Assembly: GCF_014268885.2 (NCBI RefSeq)
Contig: NZ_CP077095.1
Coordinates: forward strand, 456,001-520,000
DNA length: 64,000 nucleotides
Direction of reading: 5' to 3'
Source: Pseudomonas xantholysinigenes
Lineage (GTDB): Bacteria; Pseudomonadota; Gammaproteobacteria; Pseudomonadales; Pseudomonadaceae
Shown here: positions 18,184-27,702 of the stretch, one piece after another
Position numbering within the stretch: position 1 is the first letter of the stretch
How the letters are laid out: each line of letters opens with the position of its first letter
The notes under the pieces: model-generated
The model's database searches: none
Seen by the model: only the letters and a program-made list of their open reading frames with translations
Told to the model about the DNA's origin: nothing
Translations under genes and position numbers: made by a program

Positions 18184-18683
18184 GCACGGTTTACCTCGGG
18201 CTGGGCAGCAACATTGATCGCCAGCGGCACCTGTGCGCCGGCCTCGATGCGCTGGCTGGAATCCTGACGGGCATGCAGTGTTCGGCGGTGTTCGAGAGCC
18301 AGGCGGTGGGGATCAAGAGCGGTCCCTTCTACAATCTGGTGGTGCGCGGCCAGACCGAGCTGCCGCTGCTGGAGTTCGACCGCAAGCTCAAGTTCATCGA
18401 GGCCGACAATGGCCGCTACGCGCCGGATCGCAAGGGTTTGCCCTTGGATATCGACGTGCTGATGTACGACGACCTGCTGGGCACTTTCAATGGTTTGGTG
18501 CTGCCCCGCGCGGAGATCCTGAAGAACGCCTTCGTGCTCTGGCCATTGTCGCTGCTGGCACCGGAGCTGGTGCATCCGGGGGCGGGCAAGGCCATGGCGC
18601 AGCTGTGGAAAGAGGCCAGCATCGACCAGGTGCTGGCACCGGTGCCGTTCGAATGGCAAGGGCGACAGCTGACCCCAATCTGA
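18174..18683 (+). CDS. folK: 2-amino-4-hydroxy-6-hydroxymethyldihydropteridine pyrophosphokinase
   Basis: A 169-aa HPPK with the N-terminal YLGLGSN motif, the pterin-binding FYNLVVRGQTELP segment and the signature RYAPDRKGLPLDIDVLMYDD (the DxD magnesium ligands). It transfers pyrophosphate from ATP to the product of FolB. Two folate genes in a row, overlapping by 10 nt. It is followed by a REP pair and then convergent cca. Confidence 0.96.
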   Translation: MSLSTVYLGLGSNIDRQRHLCAGLDALAGILTGMQCSAVFESQAVGIKSGPFYNLVVRGQTELPLLEFDRKLKFIEADNGRYAPDRKGLPLDIDVLMYDDLLGTFNGLVLPRAEILKNAFVLWPLSLLAPELVHPGAGKAMAQLWKEASIDQVLAPVPFEWQGRQLTPI

Positions 18684-18710
18684 TCGGGCATATCTTCGGT
18701 ACTGATGGCC

Positions 18711-18776
18711 CTTTTGCGGGCAAGCCCGCTCCCACAGGGGCATGCATGGCTGTGGGAGCGGGCTTGCCCGCGAATG
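18711..18776. repeat. Inverted pair of REP elements
   Basis: Two opposite copies of the REP hairpin (GCGGGCAAGCCCGCTCCCACAG at 18716-18737 and its inverse at 18750-18774), separated by a 12-nt spacer. It sits between the 3' ends of the convergent folK and cca genes, where it could act as a bidirectional terminator or mRNA stabiliser. Confidence 0.85.
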
Positions 18777-18785
18777 GACCTGCCG

Positions 18786-19889
18786 TCATCGATTCCTGTA
18801 GGCCATCAGTGCTTTCAAGCGTTCGGCCTTGAGCGCTTCGCCCAGCGCCTGGCCACTCAACCCACTATCCATCAATGGCTTGACGTCTACCGCCCGGGCT
18901 GTGGTTGCCGCGCCTCGCAGATATTCTGCCTGTGGATAACCCTGGTCCTCCGGCAAGGCGCCCATCCTGCATGTTTCGATGAATTCCTCGAAGCGTTGCG
19001 GGCGTCGATACACATCGAACTTCTGCAGCATTTCCAGCAGCTCGGCAGGCGCCAGTTCCAGTGCCTGGTCGGCTCGGTCGGCCCATTCACCGATCAGCAC
19101 GGCCAGTTCCTGGCATTCACGCGGGGCCTTGAAGCGCTGATTGATTGCCTTGATCGCAGCCGACGCCAGGCCGCGTAGCAAGCACGCCCAGCGCACCGCC
19201 AGGGATTGCTGGTGTTGCGCAGCTTGATGCAGCGTGATCAGCGAGTCGCTGTTGTGCATCAGCTCCGGCATTAGTTCTTGCAGTGCGCCGCAACTGTGCA
19301 GCACCTGGATGAACACCTGTGGCTCGCTCTCCAGCAATGCCCGTTCGATTTCCTTCCAGCTGCGCTCGGCTGTCAGCGCCTGCAATTCGCCTGACTCAGC
19401 GATCTGCCGCATCAGCTTCAGGGTGTCGTCAGCGACGCGAAAGCCCAGGGGCGCGTAGCGGGCCGCAAAGCGGGCAACACGCAGCACGCGCAGGGGATCT
19501 TCGGCGAACGCCGGGGAAACATGACGCAGGATGCGTGCATCCAGGTCCTGCTTGCCGTGGTAGGGGTCATACAGTGTGCCCTGTTCGTCCTCGGCCATGG
19601 CGTTGATGGTCAGGTCGCGGCGGATCAGGTCTTCCTCGAGGGTGACCTCAGGGCTGGCATGGAAGGTGAACCCGCCGTAACCGCGCCCGCTCTTGCGCTC
19701 GGTACGGGCCAGGGCATATTCCTCGCCGGTTTTCGGGTGGATGAACACCGGGAAGTCGGCGCCCACCGGGCGAAAGCCCTGGGCCTGCATCTGTTCGACC
19801 GTGGCGCCGACCACCAGCCAATCGATATCGCTGACCGGACGACCGAGCAAGCGGTCGCGCACGGCGCCGCCAACTTTGTAGATCTGCAT
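18786..19889 (-). CDS. cca: CCA-adding tRNA nucleotidyltransferase
   Basis: A 367-aa class II nucleotidyltransferase. The head domain has GGAVRD (7-12) and the catalytic D21-I-D23 in [11 protein letters not shown], then [10 protein letters not shown] and the nucleotide-selecting region [15 protein letters not shown]. It builds or repairs the 3'-CCA of tRNAs. It is shorter than the E. coli enzyme (412 aa), and I see no clear C-terminal HD phosphohydrolase motif, as in other pseudomonad versions. The GGAGGT ribosome binding site at -12 is buried in a large hairpin (19895-19940), so translation may be controlled by RNA structure. Confidence 0.96.
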   Translation of the reverse strand: MQIYKVGGAVRDRLLGRPVSDIDWLVVGATVEQMQAQGFRPVGADFPVFIHPKTGEEYALARTERKSGRGYGGFTFHASPEVTLEEDLIRRDLTINAMAEDEQGTLYDPYHGKQDLDARILRHVSPAFAEDPLRVLRVARFAARYAPLGFRVADDTLKLMRQIAESGELQALTAERSWKEIERALLESEPQVFIQVLHSCGALQELMPELMHNSDSLITLHQAAQHQQSLAVRWACLLRGLASAAIKAINQRFKAPRECQELAVLIGEWADRADQALELAPAELLEMLQKFDVYRRPQRFEEFIETCRMGALPEDQGYPQAEYLRGAATTARAVDVKPLMDSGLSGQALGEALKAERLKALMAYRNR

Positions 19890-19894
19890 GTGAA

Positions 19895-19940
19895 ACCTCC
19901 ATTACTGGCCACAGGATACCCTGTCGCCGGTAATGGAGGT
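19895..19940 (-). promoter_or_regulatory. Long hairpin sequestering the cca ribosome binding site
   Basis: In the transcript, an arm beginning ACCTCCATTACCGGC (from 19940) pairs with GCCAGTAATGGAGGT (to 19895) with one mismatch in 15, and an inner stem ACAGG/CCTGT closes a GTAT loop. The 3' arm contains the cca Shine-Dalgarno GGAGGT, and the 5' arm starts with the perfectly complementary ACCTCC. It lies between the spoVR stop (19947) and the cca ATG (19889). It may also serve as the end of the prkA-yeaH-spoVR transcript, although only TTT follows. Confidence 0.7.
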
Positions 19941-19946
19941 GGCTGG

Positions 19947-21515
19947 CTAGAGGTGGTGTACCACGGCCAGGTCCATGCGCCCGTAGTCGCCGGCCTCGCC
20001 ATGTTCGCCGCGGGGCGGCATGTGGTGGGTCTTCATCACCTGGTCGCCTTGTACGGTTTCCAGGTGGATGTCGAAGCCCCACAGGCGGTGCAGGTGCTTG
20101 AGCACCTCTTCGGTGGAGTCGCCCAGGGGCTTGCGGTTGTGTTGCTGGTGGCGCAGGGTCAGTGAGCGATCGCCGCGGCGGTCGATGCTCCAGATCTGCA
20201 CATTGGGTTCGCGGTTGCCAAGGTTGTACTGCGCGGCCAGTTGCTCGCGGATGGTGCGGTAGCCGTCTTCGTCATGGATCGCCGGTACCAGCAGGTCGTC
20301 GCGCTGGTCGTCGTCGAGGATGCTGAACAGCTTGAGGTCGCGCATCACCTTGGGTGACAGGTACTGCAGGATGAAGCTTTCGTCCTTGAAGCTGCTCATG
20401 GCGAACTTGATGGTCGACAGCCAGTCGCTGCCGGCGATGTCGGGGAACCAGCGGCGGTCTTCTTCGGTGGGGTTCTCGCACATGCGCCGGATGTCGGTGT
20501 ACATGGCGAAGCCCAGGGCATAGGGGTTGATGCCGCTGTAGTAGGGGCTGTCGAAACCTGGCTGGAACACCACGCTGGTGTGCGACTGCAGGAACTCCAT
20601 CATGAAGCCTTCGGTGATCAGGCCTTCGTCGTACAGGTCGTTCATCAGGGTGTAGTGCCAGAACGTCGCCCAGCCTTCGTTCATCACCTGGGTCTGGCGC
20701 TGTGGATAGAAATACTGGGCGATCTTGCGCACGATGCGCACCACCTCGCGTTGCCAGGGCTCCAGCAACGGCGCGTGTTTTTCGATGAAGTAGAGGATGT
20801 TTTCCTGGGGTTCGGCGGGGAAACGCGCATCGTCCCGCTCGCCGGCTTTTTCCGAGCCCTTGGGGATGGTGCGCCACAGGTCGTTGATCTGCTTTTGCAG
20901 GTGCTCTTCGCGTTCTTTCTGCCGGCGCCGCTCTTCCTCGGCGGAAATCGGGTAGGGGCGTTTGTAGCGGTCCACGCCATAGTTCATCAGGGCGTGGCAG
21001 GAGTCGATCAGGTCCTCGACCGCATCGATGCCGTGGCGCTCCTCGCATTGGGCGATGTACTGCTTGGCGAACACCAGGTAGTCGATGATCGAACTGGCGT
21101 CGGTCCAGGTGCGGAACAGGTAGTTGCCCTTGAAGAAACTGTTATGGCCGTAGCAGGCGTGGGCAATCACCAGTGCCTGCATGCACATGGTGTTCTCTTC
21201 CATCAGGTAGGCGATGCACGGATCGGAGTTGATCACGATCTCGTAGGCCAGGCCCATCTGCCCGCGGCTGTAGGATTTTTCGGTGCTGAGGAACTGCTTG
21301 CCATAGGACCAGTGGTGATAGCCCAGCGGCATGCCCACCGAGGCGTAGGCGTCCATCATCTGCTCGGCGGTGATCACTTCGATCTGGTTGGGGTAGGTGT
21401 CCAGGGCGTAGCGCGCGGCCAGGCGGCTGATCTCGCGGTCGTAGGTCTGGATCAGCTCGAAGGTCCACTCGGAGCCCGTGGAAATGGGTTGGCGTCGCTG
21501 TTCTCTGGCGGTCAT
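19947..21515 (-). CDS. SpoVR-family protein
   Basis: A 522-aa cytoplasmic protein of the SpoVR/YcgB family, recognised by its overall sequence ([20 protein letters not shown], then [25 protein letters not shown] and [17 protein letters not shown]). The biochemical role of the family is unknown; [10 protein letters not shown] and [10 protein letters not shown] look like possible metal-binding segments. It is the last gene of prkA-yeaH-spoVR, a conserved trio induced under stress or stationary phase in several proteobacteria. Its start overlaps the yeaH stop by 4 nt, so translation is likely coupled. Confidence 0.93.
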   Translation of the reverse strand: MTAREQRRQPISTGSEWTFELIQTYDREISRLAARYALDTYPNQIEVITAEQMMDAYASVGMPLGYHHWSYGKQFLSTEKSYSRGQMGLAYEIVINSDPCIAYLMEENTMCMQALVIAHACYGHNSFFKGNYLFRTWTDASSIIDYLVFAKQYIAQCEERHGIDAVEDLIDSCHALMNYGVDRYKRPYPISAEEERRRQKEREEHLQKQINDLWRTIPKGSEKAGERDDARFPAEPQENILYFIEKHAPLLEPWQREVVRIVRKIAQYFYPQRQTQVMNEGWATFWHYTLMNDLYDEGLITEGFMMEFLQSHTSVVFQPGFDSPYYSGINPYALGFAMYTDIRRMCENPTEEDRRWFPDIAGSDWLSTIKFAMSSFKDESFILQYLSPKVMRDLKLFSILDDDQRDDLLVPAIHDEDGYRTIREQLAAQYNLGNREPNVQIWSIDRRGDRSLTLRHQQHNRKPLGDSTEEVLKHLHRLWGFDIHLETVQGDQVMKTHHMPPRGEHGEAGDYGRMDLAVVHHL

Positions 21516-22783
21516 GTGGCTAACCTGCGCTGGAAGAGTTCACGGAAGACCGGGTAGATATCGCCGGCCGATACCAACTGTTGCTGGGCGAAAGTGTCGG
21601 GGTAGGCTTCGCCGATACGTTCGTATTCGTACCAGAGCGCCTGGTGTTCGCGTGGGGTGATCTCGACATAAGTGTAGTACTGCACGTGCGGCATGATCTG
21701 GTTGGCCAGGATGTCGCGGCAGATCGGCGAGTCGTCGTTCCAGTTGTCGCCGTCGGAGGCCTGGGCGGCATAGATGTTCCAGTCGCTGGCCGGATAGCGC
21801 TCGGCCATGACCTCCTGCATCAGCTTGAGGGCACTGGAGACGATGGTGCCGCCGGTCTCGCGGGAGTAGAAGAATTCTTCCTCGTCGACTTCGCGCGCGC
21901 TGGTGTGGTGGCGGATGAATACCACCTCGATGCGGTCGTAGTTCCGCTTGAGGAACAGGTACAGCAGGATGAAGAAGCGCTTGGCGATGTCCTTGGTAGC
22001 CTGGGTCATCGAGCCGGACACGTCCATCAGGCAGAACATCACCGCCTTGGAGCTGGGGTTGGGCTGCTTGACCAGCAGGTTGTACTTGAGGTCGAAGGTG
22101 TCGAGGAACGGCAGGCGGTTGATTCGCGCCTTGAGGCGTTCGATCTCGGCCTCGGTGTCCTGGATATCGGTGAAGTTGTCGGGTTCTTCGACCTTCAGCC
22201 GGGCCAGTTCCTTCTGCGCCTCGCGCAGCAGCGCGCGGCTGCTGCCGGTCAGGGCGATGCGCCGGGCGTGGGCCGAGCGCAAGGTGCGGACGATGTTGAT
22301 GCGCGAGGGGTTGCCTTCGTTGGCGATACCGGCCCGCACGGTCTTGAAGGTGTCGGCGCCGGTCAGGTGGCGCTTGACCAGGTTGGGCAGCTCCAGGTCC
22401 TCGAACATGAATTCGAGGAACTCCTCCTGGGTGATCTGGAACACGAAATCGTCCATGCCCTCGCCGGAATTGCCGGCCTTGCCACGACCTCCGCCTCCGC
22501 CACCACCTTGGGGGCGGGCGATGTGTTCGCCGGCGGTGAACTCCTTGTTGCCGGGGTGGACGATGGTCTGCTTGCCGCCGCGACCGTGGTGCAGCACCGG
22601 TTCGTCGATGTCGCGTCCCGGGATGCTGATCTGCTCGCCATGTTCCATGTCCATGATGGAGCGGCGGCTCACGGCCTCTTCGACGGCCTTCTTGATGTGT
22701 TCACGGTAACGCCGCAGGAAGCGCTGGCGATTGACCGTGCTCTTGTTCTTGCCGTTCAGGCGTCGGTCGATTACGTAGCTCAT
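21512..22783 (-). CDS. YeaH/YhbH family (DUF444) VWA-domain protein
   Basis: A 423-aa protein with a C-terminal von Willebrand A-like domain carrying the MIDAS motif D-x-S-x-S in [11 protein letters not shown], and a glycine-rich tract ([16 protein letters not shown]) near residues 95-110. The start was moved to [10 protein letters not shown] because of an ideal GGAGGAA upstream; the longer frame begins in the repeat region. Genetic linkage with the PrkA kinase and SpoVR is conserved, and in E. coli YeaG (PrkA) and YeaH are reported to act together in starvation and stress responses. Middle gene of the operon. Confidence 0.93.
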   Translation of the reverse strand: MSYVIDRRLNGKNKSTVNRQRFLRRYREHIKKAVEEAVSRRSIMDMEHGEQISIPGRDIDEPVLHHGRGGKQTIVHPGNKEFTAGEHIARPQGGGGGGGRGKAGNSGEGMDDFVFQITQEEFLEFMFEDLELPNLVKRHLTGADTFKTVRAGIANEGNPSRINIVRTLRSAHARRIALTGSSRALLREAQKELARLKVEEPDNFTDIQDTEAEIERLKARINRLPFLDTFDLKYNLLVKQPNPSSKAVMFCLMDVSGSMTQATKDIAKRFFILLYLFLKRNYDRIEVVFIRHHTSAREVDEEEFFYSRETGGTIVSSALKLMQEVMAERYPASDWNIYAAQASDGDNWNDDSPICRDILANQIMPHVQYYTYVEITPREHQALWYEYERIGEAYPDTFAQQQLVSAGDIYPVFRELFQRRLAT

Positions 22784-22802
22784 GGTTCCTCCGGTGACTG
22801 GA

Positions 22803-22915
22803 TGCAGCTGCAAGCCTCAAGCTGCAAGAAAGAGCAGCCACCGCTGCTGCAAGCCGCAGCGCCGACCTTGACGACGGCGCTGGACAGCTTGCAGCTTGCG
22901 GCTTGACGCTTGCCG
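22803..22915. repeat. AGCTGCAAG-type inverted repeat inside the prkA operon
   Basis: Two near-complementary blocks of tandem AGCTTGCAGCTTGC-like units (22803-22827 and 22883-22915) flank a 55-nt centre, forming a large potential hairpin between prkA and yeaH. A related copy occurs after argC (60613-60686), so this is a second dispersed repeat family, distinct from the GGGAGCGGG REP. Confidence 0.75.
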
Positions 22916-22917
22916 CT

Positions 22918-24840
22918 TTATTGCGATTTCCTGACCCGCAGGTACCATTCCGACAACAGGCGCACCTGCTTGTCGGTGTAGCCACGCTCCACCATCCGGG
23001 TAACGAAGTCGTTGTGCTTCTGCTGATCCTCCTTGCTGGCCTTGGCGTTGAAGCTGATGACTGGCAGCAGGTCCTCGGTGTTGGAGAACATTTTCTTCTC
23101 GATCACCACCCGCAGCTTCTCGTAGCTGAGCCAGCTGGGGTTCTTGCCATTGTTGTTGGCCCGGGCGCGCAGCACGAAGTTGACGATCTCGTTGCGGAAG
23201 TCCTTCGGATTGCTGATGCCGGCCGGCTTCTCGATCTTCTCCAGCTCTTCGTTGAGGGCGATGCGGTTGAGGATTTCGCCGGTTTCCGGGTCGCGATATT
23301 CCTGGTCCTGGATCCAGAAGTCGGCGTACAGCACATAGCGGTCGAAGATGTTCTGCCCGTATTCGCTGTAGGACTCCAGGTAGGCGGTCTGGATTTCCTT
23401 GCCGATGAACTCGATGTAGCGCGGGGCCAGGTATTCCTTCAGGTAGCGCAGGTAGCGTTCGCGTACTTCGGCCGGGAATTGCTCCTGCTCGATCTGCTGT
23501 TCCAGCACATACAGCAGGTGTACCGGGTTGGCCGCCACCTCATGCGGGTCGAAGTTGAACACCTTGGAGAGGATCTTGAAGGCGAAGCGGGTCGACAGGC
23601 CGTTCATGCCTTCGTCGACGCCGGCGGAATCGCGGTATTCCTGGATCGACTTGGCCTTGGGGTCGGTGTCCTTGAGGTTTTCGCCGTCATAGACGCGCAT
23701 CTTCGAGTAGATATTGGAGTTTTCCGGCTCCTTGAGGCGCGAGAGCACGGTGAACTGGGCCAGCATCTTCAAGGTGTCGGGCGCGCAGTGCGCCTTGGCC
23801 AGCGAACTGTTGATCAGCAGCTTGTCGTAGATCTTGATCTCGTCGCTGACGCGCAGGCAGTACGGCACCTTGACGATGTAGATCCGGTCGATGAACGCCT
23901 CGTTGTTCTTGTTGTTGCGGAAGGTGTGCCACTCCGATTCGTTGGAGTGGGCCAGCAGGATCCCGGAGTAGGGGATCGCGCCAAGGCCTTCGGTACTGTT
24001 GTAGTTGCCTTCCTGGGTGGCGGTGAGCAACGGGTGCAGGACCTTGATCGGCGCCTTGAACATCTCGACGAATTCCATCAGGCCCTGGTTGGCCCGGCAC
24101 AGCGCGCCCGAATAGCTGTAGGCGTCGGCGTCGTTCTGCGGGAATTCCTCGAGCTTGCGGATATCCACCTTGCCCACCAGGGCCGAGATATCCTGGTTGT
24201 TCTCGTCGCCCGGCTCGGTCTTGGCGATGGCGATCTGGTTGAGGATCGAGGGGTAGAGCTTGACCACCTTGAACTTGCTGATGTCGCCGCCGAACTCCTG
24301 CAGGCGCTTGGTGGCCCAGGGCGACATGATGGTGTTGAGGTAGCGGCGGGAGATGCCGTATTCCTCTTCAAGGATCGCGCCGTCCTCGGTGGCGTTGAAC
24401 AGCCCCAGGGGCGACTCGAAGACCGGCGAGCCCTTGATGGCGTAGAACGGCACCTTCTCCATCAGCTGCTTGAGCTTTTCGGCCAGCGACGACTTGCCGC
24501 CGCCCACCGGGCCCAGCAGGTAGAGGATCTGTTTCTTCTCTTCCAGGCCTTGGGCGGCATGGCGGAAGTACGAGACGATCTGGTCGATGCACTCTTCCAT
24601 CCCGTGGAAGTCGGCAAAGGCCGGGTAGCGGCGAATCACCTTGTTGGAGAAGATCCGCGACAGCCGGGAGTTGGTGGAGGTGTCGATCAGCTCTGGTTCA
24701 CCGATGGCCAGCAACAGCCGCTCGGCCGCCGAGGCGTAGGCGCTGCGATCCTCTTTGCACAGCTCGAGGTACTCCTGCAGCGAAAGTTCTTCCTGGCGGG
24801 TGGACTCGAAACGTTGTTGGAAGTGGCTAAAAATGCTCAT
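22918..24840 (-). CDS. prkA: PrkA serine protein kinase / AAA+ protein
   Basis: A 640-aa protein with an N-terminal AAA+ module (Walker A GPVGGGKS, residues 110-117) and a C-terminal kinase-like domain of the PrkA family (YeaG in E. coli, 644 aa). It phosphorylates protein substrates on Ser/Thr and is connected with stress and starvation. First gene of prkA-yeaH-spoVR, with the promoter expected in the 283-nt gap to glpE. A 113-nt repeat separates it from yeaH. Confidence 0.96.
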   Translation of the reverse strand: MSIFSHFQQRFESTRQEELSLQEYLELCKEDRSAYASAAERLLLAIGEPELIDTSTNSRLSRIFSNKVIRRYPAFADFHGMEECIDQIVSYFRHAAQGLEEKKQILYLLGPVGGGKSSLAEKLKQLMEKVPFYAIKGSPVFESPLGLFNATEDGAILEEEYGISRRYLNTIMSPWATKRLQEFGGDISKFKVVKLYPSILNQIAIAKTEPGDENNQDISALVGKVDIRKLEEFPQNDADAYSYSGALCRANQGLMEFVEMFKAPIKVLHPLLTATQEGNYNSTEGLGAIPYSGILLAHSNESEWHTFRNNKNNEAFIDRIYIVKVPYCLRVSDEIKIYDKLLINSSLAKAHCAPDTLKMLAQFTVLSRLKEPENSNIYSKMRVYDGENLKDTDPKAKSIQEYRDSAGVDEGMNGLSTRFAFKILSKVFNFDPHEVAANPVHLLYVLEQQIEQEQFPAEVRERYLRYLKEYLAPRYIEFIGKEIQTAYLESYSEYGQNIFDRYVLYADFWIQDQEYRDPETGEILNRIALNEELEKIEKPAGISNPKDFRNEIVNFVLRARANNNGKNPSWLSYEKLRVVIEKKMFSNTEDLLPVISFNAKASKEDQQKHNDFVTRMVERGYTDKQVRLLSEWYLRVRKSQ

Positions 24841-25084
24841 GACGTCACCTCGCTCGATACGTGGAGACGACGCCGGATCAGTCAGCTGATGCTGGCATGC
24901 AACCGGGTTCGCCGATTGCTGTATACCCCCCAGAACACCCTTGAACGCTACCGATGACCCGCACGCCGGTGTACCGGCTCTCCCCTTTTTTGGATGGCCT
25001 GGGCTTAAGGATAGTTGGTTCTGGGCAAGGTCAAGGGCGGGGAGCGGAGAACAGGCCTACGACCGTTCGTCAGGTCGGGCGCAA

Positions 25085-25103
25085 GCCCGCACGGAGCGCG
25101 GGC
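25085..25103 (-). terminator. Hairpin after glpE
   Basis: Stem GCCCGC/GCGGGC with a 7-nt loop lies 20 nt after the glpE stop, preceded on the reverse strand by a run of T (AATTTTTTTCATTTTTCC). The T-run comes before rather than after the stem, so it is not canonical. It probably marks the end of the long lptD-glpE transcript. The rest of the 283-nt gap to prkA (24841-25123) holds no gene. Confidence 0.4.
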
Positions 25104-25123
25104 TGCAGGAAAAATGAAAAAAA

Positions 25124-25453
25124 TTATTCAGCGCTGCCCTGGGCGGTTTCCGCCGGGTAGGTGTTGCGCCACAGTTCGAAGCCACCATCGATGCTGTAGA
25201 CGTTGGAGAAGCCCTGGCCGACCAGGTAGGCCGCGGCGCTCTGGCTGGAATTGCCGTGGTAGCAAACCACCAGTGTAGGCGCGTCGAGGTCGGCGTTGCG
25301 GATGAAATCGGCCACCGAGTGGTTATCCAGATGAGTGGCACCGGTGATGTGTCCGGCGGCATAGGCTTGCGGGTCGCGGATGTCGACCACGACCGCGCCT
25401 TCGGCGCGCAGGGCCAAGGCCTGCTCGGGGGAGATGCGCTTGAATTCGCTCAT
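25124..25453 (-). CDS. glpE: Thiosulfate sulfurtransferase (rhodanese) GlpE
   Basis: A 109-aa single-domain rhodanese. The active-site loop is CYHGNSSQ with the catalytic Cys at residue 64, matching E. coli GlpE in length and motif. It transfers sulfane sulfur from thiosulfate to acceptors such as cyanide or thioredoxin. It lies 12 nt after apaH at the end of the lptD-surA-pdxA-rsmA-apaG-apaH-glpE line. Cytosolic. Confidence 0.95.
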   Translation of the reverse strand: MSEFKRISPEQALALRAEGAVVVDIRDPQAYAAGHITGATHLDNHSVADFIRNADLDAPTLVVCYHGNSSQSAAAYLVGQGFSNVYSIDGGFELWRNTYPAETAQGSAE

Positions 25454-25465
25454 GGGGCGGTTCCT

Positions 25466-26332
25466 TCAGGGCTGATCGTTGGGTGCGGCCGGGGGCGCCG
25501 GCAGGCGAGGGGTGCCCTCGCGGGTGCAGTCGCAGCGGTGGTACTCGCCACTGTCGACGTTGTAGAGGGTCATGGCTCCGCCCCAGACGCAACCGGTGTC
25601 CAGGGCGATCACGCCCGGCGCGTCGACGCGGCCTTCGAGGGCGGCCCAGTGGCCGAAAATGATCTTCACGTGCCGTGAGCGGCGATCCGGGTGGTCGAAC
25701 CAGGGCTTGTAGCCCTTGGGCGCGGTGTCCAGCCCTTCCTTGCTCTTGAGGTCGAGCTTGCCGGCGGCGGTGCAGAAGCGCATGCGGGTGAAGTAGTTGG
25801 TGATCACCCGCAGGCGGTCGACGCCGGCCAGGTCCTTGCTCCACTTGTTCGGCTCGTTGCCGTACATGCCGTCCAGGTACAGCTTGAGGCGACCGTCGTC
25901 GCGCAGCACCTGCTCGACTTCGGCGGCCAGCTCCAGCGCCCTGCCCAGGGTCCATTGCGGTGGAATGCCGGCATGGACCATGGCGATCCCGCGTTGCTCG
26001 TCGTAGTGCAGCAGCTTCTGCTGGCGTAGCCAGTCGAACAACGGGTCGGCGTCCGGGGCTTCGATGATCTCGCGCAGGGTGTCGCTTTTCTTCAGGCGTT
26101 CGACGTTATGCCAGGCCGCCAGCAGGTGCAGGTCGTGGTTGCCCAGCACGCAGACCAGCGACTCGCGCATCGCGTAGAGGTAGCGCAGGGTTTCGAGGGA
26201 CTCGGGGCCGCGGTTGACCAGGTCGCCCACCAGCCACAAGCGATCGACCGCAGGGTTGAAGCGCACTCGCTCGAGCAGGCACTTGAGCGGTTGCAGGCAA
26301 CCTTGCAGGTCACCGACGGCATAAGTGGCCAT
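25466..26332 (-). CDS. apaH: Diadenosine tetraphosphatase (symmetrical)
   Basis: A 288-aa calcineurin-like phosphoesterase with the motifs GDLQGC (residues 7-12), [10 protein letters not shown] and GNHDLHLLA. It cleaves Ap4A to two ADP and removes Np4 caps from RNA. Its ATG overlaps the apaG stop by one base (TGATG), implying coupling. The C-terminus is Pro/Ala-rich ([13 protein letters not shown]). The apaG-apaH order is conserved in gamma-proteobacteria. Confidence 0.97.
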   Translation of the reverse strand: MATYAVGDLQGCLQPLKCLLERVRFNPAVDRLWLVGDLVNRGPESLETLRYLYAMRESLVCVLGNHDLHLLAAWHNVERLKKSDTLREIIEAPDADPLFDWLRQQKLLHYDEQRGIAMVHAGIPPQWTLGRALELAAEVEQVLRDDGRLKLYLDGMYGNEPNKWSKDLAGVDRLRVITNYFTRMRFCTAAGKLDLKSKEGLDTAPKGYKPWFDHPDRRSRHVKIIFGHWAALEGRVDAPGVIALDTGCVWGGAMTLYNVDSGEYHRCDCTREGTPRLPAPPAAPNDQP

Positions 26333-26712
26333 CAGTGCAGGGCCCCAGGCACGGCCAGGCGGAACGGCGCGATCTGCGCATCGAAACGTTGGCCGTCTTC
26401 GGCGAACATCTGGTAACTGCCCTGCATGGTGCCGACACGGGTGCTGATCACCGCGCCGCTGCTGTAGGTGTGGCTCTGGCCGGGATCGATCGACGGCTGC
26501 TGGCCGATGACCCCGGCGCCGCGCACTTCCTCGACTTCGCCGTCACCGTTGGTGATCAGCCAGTGACGGGACATCAGCTTGGCCTTGAGCGTGCCGTTGT
26601 TCTGCACGGTAATGGTGTAGGCGAAGGCGAAACGGCTGCTTTCGGGGTCGGATTGTTCTTTGAGGTAGCGGGTCACGACGCTGACGTCGATCTGATAGCG
26701 GGGGTCGGACAT
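26332..26712 (-). CDS. apaG: ApaG protein
   Basis: A 126-aa ApaG (DUF525) beta-sandwich protein ([20 protein letters not shown], then [24 protein letters not shown] and the conserved [10 protein letters not shown]). The start is MSDPRYQID at 26712; the frame is open 27 nt further, but the family begins here. Function uncertain: the family is linked with Co/Mg resistance and Ap4A metabolism by operon context. It lies between rsmA and apaH; a REP pair separates it from rsmA. Confidence 0.95.
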   Translation of the reverse strand: MSDPRYQIDVSVVTRYLKEQSDPESSRFAFAYTITVQNNGTLKAKLMSRHWLITNGDGEVEEVRGAGVIGQQPSIDPGQSHTYSSGAVISTRVGTMQGSYQMFAEDGQRFDAQIAPFRLAVPGALH

Positions 26713-26810
26713 GCAAGGGCCTTGGGCGAACTGACGCAATAACGCAGTCTAGGCCATTGAGAGGGGGGAGGGCCAGCGGGGTGGGGCTTGAGATCTTGGT
26801 TATCAGTACC

Positions 26811-26889
26811 GACCTCTTCGCGGGTAAACCCGCCCCCACAGGAATCGCACGCGGTCACTGTGGGAGCGGGCTTGCCCGCGAAGAGGCCG
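26811..26889. repeat. Inverted pair of REP elements
   Basis: CCTCTTCGCGGGTAAACCCG (from 26813) faces GGGAGCGGGCTTGCCCGC (to 26880) and GAAGAGGCC, about 22 nt apart. The two arms belong to different subtypes (GGTAAACC and GGCTTGCC cores). It lies inside the rsmA-apaG gap of an otherwise tight operon. Confidence 0.85.
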
Positions 26890-26901
26890 ATGCAGGAGGA
26901 A

Positions 26902-27702
26902 TCAGGCTTGCTGATCAGCCAACTGGTCAGCCAGGCGCACGAAGGCGGCCAGGTCCAACTGCTCGGGGCGCAGGCTGCCGTCGACGCCGGCGGCTTCGAT
27001 GGCGGCGCTGTCGAGCAGGCCTTTGAGGGTATTGCGCAGGGTCTTGCGGCGCTGGTTGAAGGCTTCGCGCACCACGTGCTCCAGGAGCTTGGGATTCTTC
27101 GCTGGATGCGGCAGCACTTCGTGCGGCACCAGGCGCACGATCGCCGAGTCGACTTTCGGCGGCGGGTTGAACGCGCCTGGGCCGACATTGAACAGGTGTT
27201 CCACGCGGCAGTGGTACTGGACCATGATCGACAGGCGGCCCCAGTCGCCGCCGCCTGGGCCGGCCGCCATGCGCTCGACCACTTCCTTTTGCAGCATGAA
27301 GTGCATGTCGCGGATCAGCCCGGCGTGATCGAGCAGGTGGAAGATCAGCGGGGTGGAGATGTTGTAGGGCAGGTTGCCCACGACTTTCAGGCTGCGCGGC
27401 GGAACGCCCAGCTGGTTGAAGTCGAACTTCAGGGCATCGCCCTGGTGCAGGCGGAAGTTGTCACGCCCGGCGAACTTGTGCTGCAGGATCGGCACCAGGT
27501 CCTTGTCCAGCTCGACCACGTCCAGTTGCGCGCCGCTGCCCAGCAAGCCCTCGGTGAGGGCGCCCTGGCCAGGGCCGATTTCCAGCAGGTGTTCGCCGGC
27601 CTTGGCGTTGATCGCCCGCAGGATGCGGTCGATGATTCCGGCGTCGTGCAGGAAGTTCTGGCCGAAGCGCTTGCGCGCCCGGTGTTGGTAGTGCTCGGTC
27701 AT
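26902..27702 (-). CDS. rsmA: 16S rRNA A1518/A1519 dimethyltransferase
   Basis: A 266-aa SAM-dependent methyltransferase (KsgA). Visible are [11 protein letters not shown] at the N-terminus, the SAM-binding [15 protein letters not shown] and the catalytic [15 protein letters not shown]. It dimethylates two adenines in helix 45 of 16S rRNA as a late 30S quality check. Its start overlaps the pdxA stop by 4 nt (ATGA). Confidence 0.98.
   Translation of the reverse strand: MTEHYQHRARKRFGQNFLHDAGIIDRILRAINAKAGEHLLEIGPGQGALTEGLLGSGAQLDVVELDKDLVPILQHKFAGRDNFRLHQGDALKFDFNQLGVPPRSLKVVGNLPYNISTPLIFHLLDHAGLIRDMHFMLQKEVVERMAAGPGGGDWGRLSIMVQYHCRVEHLFNVGPGAFNPPPKVDSAIVRLVPHEVLPHPAKNPKLLEHVVREAFNQRRKTLRNTLKGLLDSAAIEAAGVDGSLRPEQLDLAAFVRLADQLADQQA

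Noticed and set aside
18711..18776. CRISPR-like repeats
   Set aside because: Only two inverted palindromes per site with no regular spacer array and no cas genes; they are REP elements.
22903..24957. A 684-codon forward frame over prkA
   Set aside because: Antisense of a conserved kinase gene; composition typical of a shadow frame. The same applies to long frames at 7696-9447, 9484-11265, 11293-13257 and 13769-15487.
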